A stretch of 64,000 bases of DNA from Trema orientale (Eukaryota > Streptophyta > Magnoliopsida > Rosales > Cannabaceae): positions 154,890 through 218,889 of the forward strand of contig JXTC01000279.1 of NCBI GenBank assembly GCA_002914845.1, in the 5' to 3' direction. The notes under the pieces were generated by a model that searched no databases, had not been told where the DNA came from, and saw nothing but the letters and a program-made list of their open reading frames with translations. This document shows positions 12,606-23,669 of the stretch, one piece after another; position 1 is the stretch's first letter; each line of letters begins with the position of its first letter. The position numbers and the translations under genes were made by a program.

Positions 12606-13053
12606 GAAATAATAGGCAACAAAATTACAAATATAGACTTAGGTGGGTGACTTTCTAGTCCTTCTTTGACAATGGCGACTTAGATAACGACTTTCTCGTT
12701 CCTCCCACCCATATCGCAGTTAAAGATTTTGTGGACTCTTTTTTACCTTAGGCTGACTTAGTTTTACTGTTATGGAACTTTCTGTATTCCTTTAGATGAA
12801 ATTGAAGAGCTTAAATACAGACTTTGGTGAACGATTTTTGAATTTACGAGTGATTTTCAGTGATTTTTGTAGTCTGATATAAGGAACTCTGCATATTTAA
12901 TGACAAATAAAATATAGTCCTGAGTAAAAAATAAAAAAATAAACATTAAGTTAAATCAACCAAATGAACTGATCAAGTAGACAATAGGTCAAGTTAAAGC
13001 GTGAGCCCTAATCAGATAAATAGTTCATGATCTCATGTAATTAAAAATTTGCA

Positions 13054-13117
13054 GTCAAGAAGTACTCGACCTTAAGTCAAGTGGATCTTGACCTTTACTG
13101 AGGTCAAGTGGATAGAA
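13054..13117. repeat. Second group of GTCAAG...CTTGAC units
   Basis: Units at 13055 (GTCAAGAAGTACTCGACC), 13076 (GTCAAGTGGATCTTGACC) and 13103 (GGTCAAGTGG) belong to the same family as the cluster 450 bp upstream. Confidence 0.55.
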
Positions 13118-13482
13118 ATGTATTTTACAAGAAAGTGTGTGGGGTGGGTTATGTAAATTTGAGGTGGGGCCTTGTCGGTTGTCAGGTTACATGTTGAGTT
13201 TGAATGGGGATACTTGAGACTTTTACTAAGTGTTTGGTTCATTAGAATGAGTGTTGGAATGGAAAGGCCATTCCAAATAAAAGCTCATTCCATTGTTTGG
13301 TTTTACATTGGGCGAATGAATTCTTATTCCATAGTAATCTTAATTCCATCAAATAATAGAATTGTAGTTCGACTAAAAAAATAACTATGAAATTATAATT
13401 CTACCTTTTTGTCAACATGGAGCTATATTTGTACCCCATACTCATATAAAGACACCCTTTTAATTTTGAAAGGGTAAAATTC

Positions 13483-14574
13483 TGTTGGCAACCTTCATGT
13501 TGCAACATGACTAGTTTCACGGTCATGTTACAACATGCGACCAAATATTTGATCTGAATCGATTTTTCAGTATTTGCCTTATTGCCTTTTATATGCTTTA
13601 GGTCACGATTTGTATAGTTGTCTATTATAAAAATCTAATCTTATTAATGCATACACGGATCTGTTTGAGAGGAAATAGGTAAGTGACTCTTACCTAATTT
13701 GGTTTTGAGTATATGTCACTATTTCATTAAGGAAATTCCTTTAAATGAATATTTTATGTTAATATCTTTTATGGAAGTTTCCTTAACTTAATTGTGATGA
13801 TTCTAGTTGATTACAATTAATCTAATTCGTGCTATTTGCTGTGAATTAGGTTTGAGTAACTGATTATTTTGTTTCAGGAAAGTAATCTGAAAGTTTCCTT
13901 TTCTGTTACAACATGACTGGTTGACAGATCATGTTGCAACATGTGGTCAGAATCAGTAACTATTTACCAGATCTATTTTTCTAAGTTTGGTAACAAACTT
14001 TTCTGATTTTGCAAGTCTTCTAATCAACATTAAATGCTTTTTATTATTTATTGGCAGATATTAACATGAAGGCTTGCTCCTTTCTCTATATTAAGGCCAC
14101 TCAAGAGTAGCTTTAGATATAGAGACCACTTATTGTATTTTGGCTATTGTGTGTAAAAGAAAGGTTTTTCTTTTAGCCATATTTTAAACTTAGGAGGTGT
14201 CCAAGTCGTGTGAGTGATAGCACTTCGGGAGAGGTGCTGATTGTCGACTTCAAGTACCTGAAGGGATTTTAGAAGAACGAAGTCAACCTAAGACGAGTGG
14301 TGCTCGCTAGACACGTTGGTGAAGGAATACATCCACATTGCGACAATCAAAAGAGGGAGTCTTTTATTGTATAAGTCAAATTGGTGTTTGTATTCATTCA
14401 AACTTTACTAATAGTGTTTATTCTCTGGGCGTGGCCCCTTGGACGTAGGTTATCGAGAGATAACTGAACCAAGTAAAAATATCTTGTGTTATTTTTATAA
14501 TTTCCGCATTACCACCTGACGTAATTAATTGAGAATTAATTATATTCGGTAATACCTGATTAACGGACCTAACA
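13483..14574 (+). mobile_element. Solo LTR of an LTR retrotransposon
   Basis: The 1092-bp block begins TGTTGG and ends CCTAACA, the TG..CA inverted ends of a long terminal repeat. Near its 3' end is a U5-like stretch (GGGCGTGGCCCCTTGGACG, then CCAAGTAAAAAT and TTGTGTT) that I associate with plant Ty1-copia LTRs. Flanking bases are AATTC on the left and AATTT on the right, a 4-of-5 match consistent with an aged 5-bp target duplication. Neither a primer-binding site nor pol coding follows, so it is a solo LTR. A diverged second copy is at 33345-34602. It contains perfect or near-perfect CATGTTGCAACATG palindromes near the 5' end and again near 13900-13950. Confidence 0.7.
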
Positions 14575-14780
14575 AATTTAAAAAAAAAAAGGAAAAAATC
14601 CTAAGTATGTTATAACTAATAAAAGACAATGCAAAACATTTATCTAGACATCCCTTCTTCCTTCGAAGGCTCTGGCCAGATTTTATCCATATCATCCACA
14701 TATATACTTTAGATTCGAGCAAAAATTCGATCATGATTTGTTTTAAATTTGCTGCAAAGAATTTTACCTTTATTTAAAAT

Positions 14781-15364
14781 AAATCATTAATAACTTTCTT
14801 CTAAATAAATGCAATAGTACCTAGAAATATTGTTTTATTAGTAAATTTATTTCGTAAAATCTCATCTTAAATAATAGTTTTGTAAAATTTTTTCCTCGTT
14901 TTTTGTTGTCTCTTAGATAATTCTTTCATTCTTTTTTCTCATGTGGTATATAACTTATGATTCTCATTCTGAACCTCTTAATAGTGTAAATAAATTCATT
15001 TTGAAATAAAATAAGCAGAAGAAAACTACAAAGCTTCAACATGGAAGTAAACATATATGATAAGAAAGAAACAAATCATTAATGACTTTATTCTAAACAA
15101 ATGCAACAATACTTGGAAATGTTGTTTTTATTAATGGCTTTGTTTCGTGAAAACTCATCTTAAATAATAGTTTTGTAGAACTTTTTCTCGTTTTTTGTTG
15201 TCTCTTGGATAATTCTTTCATTCTTTTTTCTCATGTGATATATAACGTAGGATTCTAGTTTTGAACCTCTTAATAGTGTAAATAAATTTATTTTAAAATA
15301 AAATAAGCATAAGAAAACTATAAAGCTTGAACATGAAAGTAAACATCTGTGATAAGAAAGAAAC
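14781..15364. repeat. Tandem duplication, two units of about 292 bp
   Basis: 14781-15072 and 15073-15364 both start AAATCATTAATRACTTT and stay collinear to GATAAGAAAGAAAC. They differ by scattered substitutions and few indels. Non-coding. Purpose unknown. Confidence 0.85.
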
Positions 15365-15659
15365 TAAAAAATTGAGAGGAAAGAAAATAATGAAAAACTG
15401 TATGAGACATGAGAAAGAGATAAATGTGAGACAAAGTAGATATAACAGGGAGGACGCTACAAAGTAAAAATAAGGCATTAAAACTACTAGAATTAGAATT
15501 GGGTTTACACTATACATTAAGATTGAAGATTGTCCTATTTAATCATTTTACCAATTTAAGGGATGCTTTTATGCTGATAAGGGGTATAAATATAACTCCC
15601 TCAATCTCTTTAAAATCTTAATTTTTATTTTTGCCCACTTAAGATATCTTAAAATAAGG

Positions 15660-15885
15660 ACATTCCATTCCATTAGATTAACCAAACAATAGAATATCAT
15701 TCTTATTCCCATTCTAATTCAATTTAATTACCATTCACATTGTTATTCTAATAAACCAACAATAATATATCTTATGGGTCTATTTTTCAGTCCTAAAAGG
15801 TTTATTCAAAAGGATAGTCCTAAAAATGTCCAAGACGAGAGAAGGAGTCTTATCCATGGCCTTGTTGGCCCAAATGAAAGGAAGC
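15660..15885. mobile_element. Fragments of two MITE families
   Basis: 15660-15775 has the inverted form of the GGAATGG/ACCAAACAAT vocabulary of the Tourist-like element. 15781-15885 (AGTCCTAAAAGG, TAGTCCTAAAAATGTCC, GGCCCAAATG) resembles the reverse complement of sequence around 11810-11960 by the foldback element. Neither has clear termini. Confidence 0.4.
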
Positions 15886-16230
15886 TGCATAAATAGCTTC
15901 CTCTAAGAACTTTTTTTTAACATTTACCTTCTATAGCACCATTTTGTGGATTTTTTTTAAATCAAATTGTCGTCCAATAAATTAATAAAGAAAAATTATA
16001 ATATAAAAACAACAAACCTTTCCAACTATTGAAGAAAATCTTTATGTATCCGGAAATATCACAAACCCATGATCTAATCCACCCTTCCCCCCTCCTTTTT
16101 TTTTTCCCTACTATACAAATTCTTCGAATTTAACCTCCCTTCAAAATCTTTCACTGCCTCAAAATAAAGTAAAATATATATATATATATATCTATCGTCA
16201 AATTTGGGAAATAATAACATGAAAAGACTT

Positions 16231-16380
16231 TTTTTTTAAAAAAAAAAAGAGACTTAATTAATGACATCCACTTATTACAAAGAAAAGAAAATATAACTCA
16301 TGCACTCTGAAAGTCGAACTCCGGACTTAGTACTTAATCCCCACCTACCCTACCACACCCACTGAGCTAGTCATAATGGG
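16231..16380 (-). mobile_element. tRNA-derived SINE with 19-nt target duplication
   Basis: On the minus strand: A box TAGCTCAGTGGG (about 16370-16359), B box GGAGTTCGACTT (about 16323-16312), a short tRNA-unrelated body, and a T/A-rich tail at 16231-16250. It is bounded by TAATAACATGAAAAGACTT (16212-16230) and TAATAAGATGAAAAGACTT (16381-16399), which match at 18 of 19 positions. That is the long target duplication expected of LINE-mediated insertion. No intact tRNA gene is present. An older copy is at 3912-4011. Confidence 0.85.
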
Positions 16381-16399
16381 TAATAAGATGAAAAGACTT

Positions 16400-17340
16400 A
16401 AATACTCTACAATAAACAATACTTTTTTTTTTCTTTGAAAGAATATAATGAACAATCCTTTTTTAGACTTACACTTGTCTCCAAATGTGTAAGTACTAAA
16501 ATTTGATTGTTTTGGTTGGTATACACTGATAAGAGAAAAGTTTTACCAACCGAAAATGATGTGGTTTTGTGATTTTTATTTTTTTATTTTTTGAATCTTT
16601 GATTTTTATTTAATTGAAGTTGGAAAATGATGTGCAATTCTAACCCAAAAAAAAAAAATTATTGGTTTCTTTAATCATTTGTCATATTTCTTCCCCAAAT
16701 TAGATTTCAAAGAGTGTAGATTTGGTAAGTAGTTTAATTTATATATGGGCCATAATCTAATACGTATTTTTTTTTCTTTTACCTATTTATATGTATTTTC
16801 TTTAATAATCTAACGGCTACCATGATTTGAGTAATAATAAATACACATTATTTAATATTTTTCTCTATGTAAATTTTACTACGATAATTGGGCAAAATAA
16901 TACTATAGAAAGCTAAAAAAATACCTACTGGATTGGTGCCTTTCTCATATATATATATATATATTAATTAAAAGAAAAATATAATTCTCGGTATTGCTTC
17001 CATATTTTTGGATGTATAGGAGTTTTCCTCAATATTAACAAAAGTATTCTTCTATGATAAGTTTCCATTAATAAACCTAATGCACTCCACGTCATTCTTC
17101 TCTGATAAGTTTCCATTAAATTTAATATACCTAATGTACTCCACGATAAACAGTTGACAAACTAATAACAAATAGAGAAACATAAATTAAGGGGTACGAG
17201 TGATATAACTTGTGAATTTTGTGGGAAAGATGGATGGAGTGAGGGAAAGACTTCTTGAATTTTGCCTCATCGTAGATTCTTGTTCCCCCCCTAATGTCGT
17301 CAATTTGCTCAGGTTGACATGTTTTGTGCTAAATTTAGTA
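16400..17340. other. AT-rich intergenic DNA
   Basis: Includes an (AT)n run at about 16949-16966; another (TA)n run precedes the SINE at about 16164-16190. A near-repeat of TTCTYTGATAAGTTTCCATTAA occurs around 17050 and 17098. No gene was seen. Confidence 0.5.
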
Positions 17341-17349
17341 TATTTGGTA

Positions 17350-17895
17350 GGGCTGACAATTTGTTACATGACTCAAAACTCGCATAGAATTAGCAGCTTT
17401 AAGTTTGCCTTAAATGGATTCGGGTCAAAATCGTGTTGAACCCGCGAACTCGTTCATTAAATAGGTCGGGTTTGGATCAACCCGTTTATGACCCATATAA
17501 TATCTATTTGAAAATATTAGTGTCTTTTTAAGACTTTTTTATGCACATATATTGAGATTTTATGCGGTTTCAATTTATTTTTAGTAAATATTAGTGTCTT
17601 AAGGTCATAAAACATATATGAATTTATGTTAAATATGTTTAAAAAATATTTTAGTTAATTTGAATTAAAAGGGTTAACCAGTTGTGTCGGGTTGACTTGA
17701 CCTGAATATGACCCATTTGAAAAAACAGGTTATGCTGGTCGTATCGGATCATCCCGTTTATAAACGGGTCAGGTACGAGTTAGAATTTTTGATACGATTA
17801 TTAAATAGGTCGGGTTCAGGTTGATGTATATGCTATTATATATGGATATTGACACGACATGAACACGGCCCACTGACACAAATAGCCACCCCTAG
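17350..17895. mobile_element. Non-autonomous element with 9-bp target duplication
   Basis: It starts GGGCTGACAATTTG and ends CAAATAGCCACCCCTAG, which are inverted repeats of each other with mismatches. It is flanked by perfect copies of TATTTGGTA (17341-17349 and 17896-17904). A 9-bp duplication points to a Mutator-like element. The interior repeats CGGGTC/GACCCG-type blocks (GGGTTGACTTGACC, AACGGGTC) and has no coding capacity. The split element at 59405-63185 is the same family. Confidence 0.75.
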
Positions 17896-18112
17896 TATTT
17901 GGTAACCTTATTCAACTTTTCCAAAAGAGCTCATATACGATACCCTAACATAGTTTTCACTTATATATCCTAATTTAGCAATTATTGGTTGAGATGAGAT
18001 ATCGTGTTCTTGGTCTAAGTTATGGCTATTTGAATTAAGAGCCGATAAATTCCGAAAGGTCGAACAACTAGTAACTACCAATATTGCTTTTGTGAAAATT
18101 ACGCTTAATACT

Positions 18113-18474
18113 TGTTTTTTGAAACTTATTTCATAAATACTCATTTTTATAGTCCATATTTTATATATAAAATATGAGTGGTCCACATTTACAATGTAAA
18201 TTTTATCCATGAGGTACACATTTCATGTGTAAAACTTGAAAGTTACACATTTTAAAATGTGTGTCAATTTTTAGTGTAATTTTTATTCATGAAATGTAGA
18301 CTACGTTATACATTTAATACATGAAATTTATACCATGGTATACATTTTATGTGTAAAATAGTTGTGATCAATAATTCTCCGAAAAAATATATAAAAACGT
18401 GTCTTTATGAAATAAAAATAAAAAACAGGTACTTATAAAAATGTAGTTTTAAAAACATGTATTTATGAACTTTT
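18113..18474. mobile_element. Short foldback element with internal palindromes
   Basis: The ends carry TTCATAAATAC (18130-18140) and its exact reverse complement GTATTTATGAA (18459-18469), with weaker pairing around them. In between are several self-complementary blocks such as ACACATTTTAAAATGTGT and ACACATTTCATGTGT. No coding. No target duplication was defined. Confidence 0.55.
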
Positions 18475-18741
18475 CCCATTGCTTTTTGATATGATAATTT
18501 TCAGAACTTTGGTAGTTTTAATTCCTATTTTGCTTAAAATATGCTAATACATTTGACATCATGAGTTATTTTTAAAGGGTCATATAATAAAAAATGTTTT
18601 GAATAAAGACTAAATATATTTTCCCACAAACAAATTTTGAAACTTTTTTTTTTCCTTTTTTTAATCTATTGGTTTTTTTGTTCACTATAAACGAAATATT
18701 CAAACAATGATAGAATGTGACTTAGAAAGTTTAACGTCTTA

Positions 18742-19422
18742 GGGCCCGTTTGGTTGCAGTAGTGGAATGATAATGGTAATGGTAATAGTAATCAGAATGA
18801 AATAGAAAATAAATAGTAATATAATTATATTGTTTGGTTGGAGTGGTGGAATCAGTAGCTAAATGGACGTTCTTATGTTTGGTTAACTGTGAAAATGAAT
18901 AGAATTAGCTATACTCTTAAGCTAAAATAAATATTTTAAGTATTTTAAATTACATTTAGCATTCAATTATTTTATTAATTAAATTAATATTTTATTAAAT
19001 TATTTTATATTTAGCATTATTTTATTATATTAATTAAATTATTATTTTATTAAATTATTTTACATTTAGAATTATTTTATTTTATTATTTCATTAAATTA
19101 TTTTATAAATTAAATTACTATTTTATTAAATTATTTTACATTTAGCATTAAATTATTTTATTAATTAAATTATTATTTTATTAAATTATTTTATATTTAG
19201 CATTATATTACTTTATTTTATTATTTTATTCATTAAATAGTTTAATTAAATGATATTCCATTCCACCTTATTCCACCCAAGAGGTGGAATAGAATTCCAC
19301 CATATTTGTTTCCAATGGAAAGATTTTTCCTATTTGGACTTTCTGACCAAACAATGGAATTAGGCCATTTTGGAATTATTTTTATTTCATTCCTTTCTAT
19401 TACTCCCAACCAAATAGGGTCC
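18742..19422. mobile_element. Tourist/Harbinger-like MITE, 681 bp, TTA duplication
   Basis: Terminal repeats GGGCCCGTTTGGTTG (left) and CAACCAAATAGGGTCC (right, reversed GGACCCTATTTGGTTG), flanked on both sides by TTA (18739-18741 and 19423-19425). This matches the PIF/Harbinger (Tourist) pattern. Subterminal GGAATG repeats occur. The centre (about 18940-19240) is expanded by repeats of an ATTTTATTAAATTATTTTA-type unit ending TTTAGCATT. No transposase. Confidence 0.8.
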
Positions 19423-19847
19423 TTAGCTCATTCATCTCAGAGTTGTTAAATTTTTCCAAGAAAGCTCGTCGAAGTCATCTTGACAAGTCATATGTTGGAC
19501 ATAACATAATATAGCCAATATTAGCATGTCATACCACCATTCATTCAAGTCTCAAGATAAAAAATGTACTGAAATTTCGACTTCTGATTGACTAATAAGC
19601 AGAGATAGAGCCAAGATTTTTGTTTAGTGGGAGCTAGAAATACATTTTTTTCCTATTTGGGGACCTATTCTATATTTTGTCTATTTTGAGGGAGGACTTT
19701 GTATAAAATTTAAGTCTAAAATTCTAAATGCATATAAATATTTAGGTATTTTTCAAAAGAGAAATAAATTTGAGTAGGGGCTTAATCTCCCATTAGGCCT
19801 GTTGTGCCTTCGTGCCTGCTAATAGGCTCTTTTTTTATCACATAGTA

Positions 19848-20664
19848 GCTATGTTTGGTAGAAAGGAAAGAAAAATAGAAAAAAAAAAAAAAAAAAAAAA
19901 AAAAGAAAAAAGAAAAGAAAAAAGAAGAAAAAAAAGAAGGAAAAAAACTTTTTTTATTATTTTTACTTATATCATTTGGTATATAGAAGGGAAGAAAAAT
20001 GAGAATTAGTTAAGTTGCTATTTTATTAGCAATTCTAAACTCATTATTTTGTTTTAAAAATAAGGAAAATACGTAATTTAATATTGATGACAAGTTATAA
20101 ATTTTTTCCCTTTTGTTTTCTTTCTAATTTGGAGAGGTTAAAAAATGAGGTCCCTCTCTAATCTTTTTCCCCTCCTTTTTCTTTTCACTTTCTTTTCTCT
20201 CAAATCAAACAATTAATTTCTCCTTTTCTCGCCACTTTTCCCTCAAACTTTTTTCTCTCTCTCCTTTTTCCTTCCTACCTTCAAACTTTTTTCTTCGTCT
20301 CTCTTTTTCTTCCTATGTTTGGTATGAAGGAAAGAAAATATGAGTAATAGGATGGTCTATGCTATTTGATATATAGGAGAGAAGGAAAATGAGAATTTAG
20401 TAAAATTACTGTTTAATAATTTTAAACTTATATTTTGTTTTAAAAACAATGATAAATAAGTAATTTATTATTGATGACAATTTACAGAAAAAAATCCTTT
20501 TATTTTCTCTCCAATTTGGGTTAAAAATGGTGGGTCCCACCTTTATTCTTTTTCTTTTCCAACCTCTTTTCCCTTAAACCAAATAACTAATTTCTCCATT
20601 TCTTTCTACTTTTCCCTCAACCATTTTTCTTACTCTGTCTTTTTTCTTCCTACAAAACATAGCC
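19848..20664. mobile_element. Tandem dimer of a MITE-like element
   Basis: Two diverged units run head to tail, about 19848-20311 and 20312-20664. Each begins CTATGTTTGGTA then GAAAGGAAAG, contains TTTTAAACTTAT-type and TTGATGACAA blocks, and ends in a T/C tract. The far right end reads TACAAAACATAGCC, the inverted form of the left end. The internal junction is shared. An A-tract runs at about 19880-19902. Confidence 0.65.
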
Positions 20665-21289
20665 TTAGCATTGGGAGACTGGGGTATTTTATCTGGTTAG
20701 ACCCAATAAATTGTGAGATAGGTAGGATATTGATTCATGGTTTAAACTTTGAATTTAGAGCTTTTTCGTATGTTTATATTTTACTATCAAATATTAGATT
20801 CTTTTGTTTGTTTGTTTTTTTTTTCTCCTTAATATATGCATAAATAATAGTATTTTTGGACCTCCCATTGGATCCATTAAAAATATCATTCTATCTCTCA
20901 GTGAAAAGTTAACACCTCTTATGATGCTTGACACCTTAAAGTGCCCATAGTATTATTACGTAATAAAAGGGAATAGTAAACAAATATAAATACAAACTCA
21001 AGCATTTATATATTTGCTTGATATGTAATCTCAATTTTAATTCACCAACTGATTGGATATCACTTTATTGGATTTGAGCTAATAAGTTGACTACTTTAAC
21101 AAGATAGCAACATTGAAGTAAATTCCGTTTCTAACAGGAGTCATTATTCCTCAGGTTATTTTGTCCGATAATCCTGTTCTTTTGTCTTATTTTCCAAGTA
21201 CATCTTCAGTTCATCTAATAGGCACATGGTAGCTAAATTATAACTTGTTTGGCTATATTCCACCCCAATTATATCTGCTGTTTTTATGG
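20665..21289. other. AT-rich intergenic DNA
   Basis: No gene or defined repeat could be recognised; T-rich with short open frames only. Confidence 0.5.
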
Positions 21290-21372
21290 ATTAAAACTGA
21301 TCTTCATTTAAGAGATTAAAACTGATCTTCATTTAAGAGAGAGAGAGAGAGAGGGGGGGGGGGGGGGGGGGG
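21290..21372. repeat. 25-bp direct duplication followed by (AG)n and a 20-G run
   Basis: A 25-bp unit beginning ATTAAAACTGATC is repeated back to back (21290 and 21315). It runs into an (AG)n tract and then 20 consecutive G at 21353-21372, an uncommon homopolymer in this AT-rich DNA. Confidence 0.85.
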
Positions 21373-21457
21373 AACTAGATAGTAACATTAAAGTCATAAA
21401 TAAGAACATAAAAGGGGGATTAGAATTTAGTTAGAAAAAATGTTGGAAAAAAAAATA

Positions 21458-21630
21458 GGGGAGGACTACAGTAAGGGCGCTCCTACGTAGGGCCACTCTT
21501 TATACACCGTTGGATGAGAATTTGTGGAGAATAACGGGAATCTGTGGGAAATCTATTTATACACAGATTCTCATCCAACGGTGTATAGACAGGGCCCTAC
21601 GTAAGGACGCCCCTACTGTAGACGCGCCCA
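21458..21630. mobile_element. hAT-like MITE, copy 1, 173 bp, 8-bp duplication
   Basis: Almost the whole element is an inverted repeat: TACAGTAAGGGCGCTCCTAC on the left pairs with GTAAGGACGCCCCTACTGTA on the right, and ACCGTTGGATGAGAAT pairs with ATTCTCATCCAACGGT. It is flanked by identical AAAAAATA (21450-21457 and 21631-21638). The 8-bp duplication fits the hAT superfamily. Copy 2 lies at 54012-54184 with the same length. Confidence 0.85.
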
Positions 21631-22059
21631 AAAAAATAATTGGTGAAAAAAATGCGAGTATAGGTGACTACGTGTGCTCCTGTCATCTTTAGGAGTAGAA
21701 AAGAGATTCTTTCATCACCATGTCCAGGTTCCAAACAGGCCTACTTTTAATTAAAATTTTCAACAAGCATTAATTAATAAATTAAGTTTTATCTTTTAAA
21801 TCAAAATGGTCCCAACTCCCAACCCAACAAATAAAAGTTTAAGAAACTGAATAAAAAATTTTAAAAAAGTAAAGGCGCTATTTCGAAGAAACTTCCAATT
21901 GCATTACACTGCATAGCTTGGTACTCAAAACTCCATGCCGGCCATCCAACAACATTTTTATTTTCTCTTCCGTTTTAAATCAAATCACAGAGAAAGGAAA
22001 ACAATATTAGGAAATCCCAAATCCAAATCCAAATCCGAGTCCAACTTGATTTGATTTTT

Positions 22060-22349
22060 TTTTCAAGTTTTGGGGATTCCAAAACTGGATGGGACCCACT
22101 TCTCTCTGTCTCTGCCTCTGCGCTCTCTCTCTCTATTGCTTTGCTTAACTTAATCCAACTTTGGGGCTTCGAGTCTGAAGGTCTCAGACCCATTCTTCTC
22201 TCTCTCTTGCTGTTGTCTCAGTTTTGGGATCAAATCTGAATCCGAATCCAGTTCTCTGATTCGGGTTGGGTTGGGTTGGGTTGATCTCTAAAAGCTGTTG
22301 CTGCTCATTGGGACACTGCTTTGCTTAATTTCCCTTTTGCTAAAAAAAG
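22060..22349 (+). promoter_or_regulatory. Probable promoter and non-coding first exon of the CAX gene
   Basis: A C/T-rich leader-like stretch (CTCTCTCTCTATTGC, TTGGGTTGGG repeats) ends in AAAAAAAG followed by a donor-like GTACTC at 22350. The first coding exon starts exactly at an acceptor (GTGCAG then ATG at 23670), so a 1.3-kb leader intron is likely. The transcription start is not pinned down. Confidence 0.5.
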
Positions 22350-22843
22350 GTACTCTTTCTTTCCCTTTCTTTTCCAAATTGCGATTTTATTTCTTAATTT
22401 AATGTCCAAACACTCTTTTCATTTTCCTCTTTTTTTTTGTTTTTTTGGGTTGCCATACTAGTTATGGAAAACCAAATATCACCTAGTAGTTAATGTCTTT
22501 TTTTTTTTTTAAAAAAAAAAAAATAACTAATCTAATCTAGTTTAAATTATCTTAATTGCATTTTCTCCATTTTAAATGATAGTATTTTATAGAGTTTGGT
22601 CCCGCTACTGGTGATACTTTTTTTTGAGCTTTTTTTTGCTTTTGTAAGTTGTTTTCTTAAAAATTTTGACATAGAATAATGGATGCCTACTTTTCAGGCA
22701 ATAGTCTTAGAATTGTGTATTTGGATGTTGAGAAAAAAAAAAAAAAAAAAAAAGCGGTAAACGGTTACAATTTGTTTCTTTAGGTTTAGATCAAGCAGAC
22801 GGACCAAGCATGTCGGATAAACCAATGTGCCAATAAACAAAAT

Positions 22844-22936
22844 GTTACATATAAGATATATAGAGAGAAAACATTACATTTTGTAATAAAGTTACATATA
22901 ATATATATAGAGAGAAAACATTACATTTTGTAATAA
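22844..22936. repeat. Tandem duplication, two units of about 47 bp, in the CAX leader intron
   Basis: The unit GTTACATATA...TTTTGTAATAAA occurs at 22844-22890 and again at 22891-22936, nearly identical. It lies within the inferred 5' leader intron of the CAX gene. Confidence 0.85.
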
Positions 22937-23669
22937 ACTTTCGAATATTTATATACTTGCTTCTATTAGTTTTTATTTTTTATTTTTATTATTAACATTA
23001 AAATGTTTGAACTTACTTTTGCCACCTTGTGGAATTGGTGTTTACAAGCTTTATGTAGAGAAATGAGAAGCTTAAACGTTTGAGTTCTTTTTAAATATGA
23101 ATGTACAATAATGTGAATTTGATCTCATTTGAATTGGCCAACATTATCAAAATGGTGATATGATATTTTTGGTCCAACTGATTATTTCGGGATTTTTTTT
23201 TTTTTTTTTAATATTATAAAGCTTAGTTGTTGATAGAAAGGACTGAAGTCTTCACCTTATTACCAAGGGATGATTAATTGGAATATAGATAGTCGTAGTA
23301 GAACCTTCGCTTACTGTTGGAGAGTGGACAAGGGGACATTATCATGGAATTTATGATAGTTCTTAATACCCTTTGATTCTTTGTTTATTTATTTATTTAT
23401 TTTTAATCTTTTCCTGTGAGGAAGGGAAAGAGTTCTCATATTCTCTGTTGAAAGAATTTCTCTTTTTAATCTAAATAATGCATACGATACTTAAATATGC
23501 CAACCCTTGTAACTCTTTTTTGTCTTAGACAGCTAACTGGTATGTTGCACGAATATGCTTGTGTTCTATCGAAATATGAGGCAGAAGAAGAGATGTTTTT
23601 TTTCTCTAGTTTTCTTTTCCATTTTTGGACTAAAAATTTTAAATTTGTTGATTATCTCTATCCGTGCAG

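Noticed and set aside
16300-16380. Possible tRNA gene
   Set aside because: A and B boxes are present but the cloverleaf is not complete, and the block is bounded by a 19-nt duplication, so it is a SINE.
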